Shown one piece after another: positions 63,328 through 64,000 of a DNA stretch of 64,000 bases; the first letter of the stretch is position 1, and the number at the start of each line of letters is the position of its first letter. The position numbers and the translations under genes were made by a program. The stretch is from Oopsacas minuta (lineage: Eukaryota; Porifera; Hexactinellida; Lyssacinosida; Leucopsacidae): contig JAKMXF010000277.1 in assembly GCA_024704765.1 (NCBI GenBank), forward strand, positions 1 to 64,000, written 5' to 3'. The notes below the pieces were generated by a model, which was given only the letters and a program-made list of their open reading frames with translations, ran no database searches and had not been told where the DNA came from.

Positions 63328-64000
63328 ATGAGTGATAGTTACACTTTGCCAAGGAATTTCCGATTCCAACCAAATGCACAGGTCTCAGCGACTTCGCTTA
63401 CCCAGCATGGGGTGTCTATTCCGAACTTACACCAGGACATGTTAGTAGGAAACGAGATGCAGCGATTCGGAAGCGTCCCTGCTAACCTACAAACTCTTCC
63501 ATTCCAAAATATACCCAGCATCCCAGTGTATACCAACAGCTACCCTTACAATTATCCGAGTCGACCTCTAAGCGCGCCTTCTAGCGCTGCATATCAAATT
63601 CCTACGCCAATCCCTACGCATCTACAGCACCCACAAATGAACTGGAGACGTCCTACTAGTGCGTTCTATCCAGTATCCAGTCCGAACGACTATTTCTACA
63701 CGGGCATACCTGTAACGAGAAGTGCGTCCTATCCTCTGCAACATACGACTCAGAGTCCGCAGAGAAGACACAGCATGCCCGTAAACAAAGGATCGACTTC
63801 TGATGAATCCAATAATAATGTGAAGAAAATCCAATTAGCGAATAAGTTAGAGTTGGAAGAGGTAAAGCTGAACAAAAAATCTCGTGAAGCATACGTTGGT
63901 CTCGTGATTGAAGTATTACCAGAATCATTGGATCAGGATGTTATTCTTGTCGTACAGAGGGTCACGGTCGGAGGTCTATGCCAAAAAGATGGTAGAATAA
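63328..64000 (+). CDS. N-terminal part of a PDZ-domain protein (cut by window end)
   Basis: An open frame starts at ATG 63328 and runs past the window end without a stop, giving 224 residues so far. The first ~150 are low-complexity and rich in Pro, Ser, Tyr, Asn and Gln (SYPYNYPSRPLSAPSS, WRRPTSAFYPVSSPNDYF), with RRHSMP near 150, a match to the 14-3-3 mode I motif RxxSxP. After an acidic/basic helix (LANKLELEEVKLNKKS) the last ~40 residues look like the start of a PDZ domain: YVGLVIEVLPE, ILVVQRVTVGGLCQKDGRI, where GGxxxxDGRI is the conserved turn before the carboxylate-binding helix. Parent family (scaffold such as a polarity or junction protein) cannot be told from this part. Confidence 0.75.
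   Translation, partial: MSDSYTLPRNFRFQPNAQVSATSLTQHGVSIPNLHQDMLVGNEMQRFGSVPANLQTLPFQNIPSIPVYTNSYPYNYPSRPLSAPSSAAYQIPTPIPTHLQHPQMNWRRPTSAFYPVSSPNDYFYTGIPVTRSASYPLQHTTQSPQRRHSMPVNKGSTSDESNNNVKKIQLANKLELEEVKLNKKSREAYVGLVIEVLPESLDQDVILVVQRVTVGGLCQKDGRI

Overview
The window is nuclear DNA from an animal. The genes are intron-rich with GT-AG introns, the code is standard, and the DNA is AT-rich. The gene content is metazoan: RUNX, Brachyury, Rac, cGMP-dependent protein kinase, an Ig-domain receptor of the tyrosine-phosphatase fold, and axonemal dynein subunits. Compact spacing, the divergent RUNX without a C-terminal WRPY motif and the unusual domain combinations suggest an early-branching animal such as a sponge. 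That placement is inference; no ribosomal or mitochondrial marker is present. I joined exons by hand, checking phase at every junction, and nearly all models close without a frameshift.

Layout. 1-1925: repeats (a 338-bp direct repeat, a 34-bp tandem array, a 44-bp tandem array). 1926-13265, all on minus: Rac GTPase, a mitochondrial carrier (SLC25A33/36-like), CWF19L1, RBM42, a membrane-anchored NB-ARC/TPR ATPase, a protein of three ubiquitin-like folds, and a small coiled-coil protein. 14166-18431, plus: an unrecognised proline/serine-rich protein, a DNAJC12 homologue, and an OXR1/NCOA7-type LysM-GRAM-TLDc protein. 18645-25249, minus: a large Ig receptor with two tandem PTP-fold domains that both look catalytically dead, and a small signal-peptide membrane protein. 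25428-28238, plus: DNAI7 (CASC1). 28763-33290, minus: a filamin-headed protein with seven calponin-homology domains and a C-terminal membrane anchor. 34670-51145, plus: DNAI1, RUNX and a cGMP-dependent kinase. 51853-57116, minus: Brachyury. After a 4.3-kb gene-free stretch come TMEM19 and the start of a PDZ-domain protein, both plus; the latter runs off the right end.

Functional themes. Two dynein-arm genes (DNAI1, DNAI7) lie on either side of the calponin-homology gene. The developmental transcription factors RUNX and Brachyury lie within about 17 kb of each other with the kinase between them. CWF19L1 and RBM42 are adjacent RNA-processing genes. I see no operon-like co-regulation beyond possible shared promoters at head-to-head pairs.

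Introns and gaps are full of short non-autonomous DNA transposons. Several families begin CAGT, end ACTG and are flanked by TA (pogo/Tc1-like), one is hAT-like with an 8-bp target duplication, and one long-inverted-repeat family occupies three introns of DNAI1. No transposase gene is visible. I see no tRNA, rRNA or CRISPR array.
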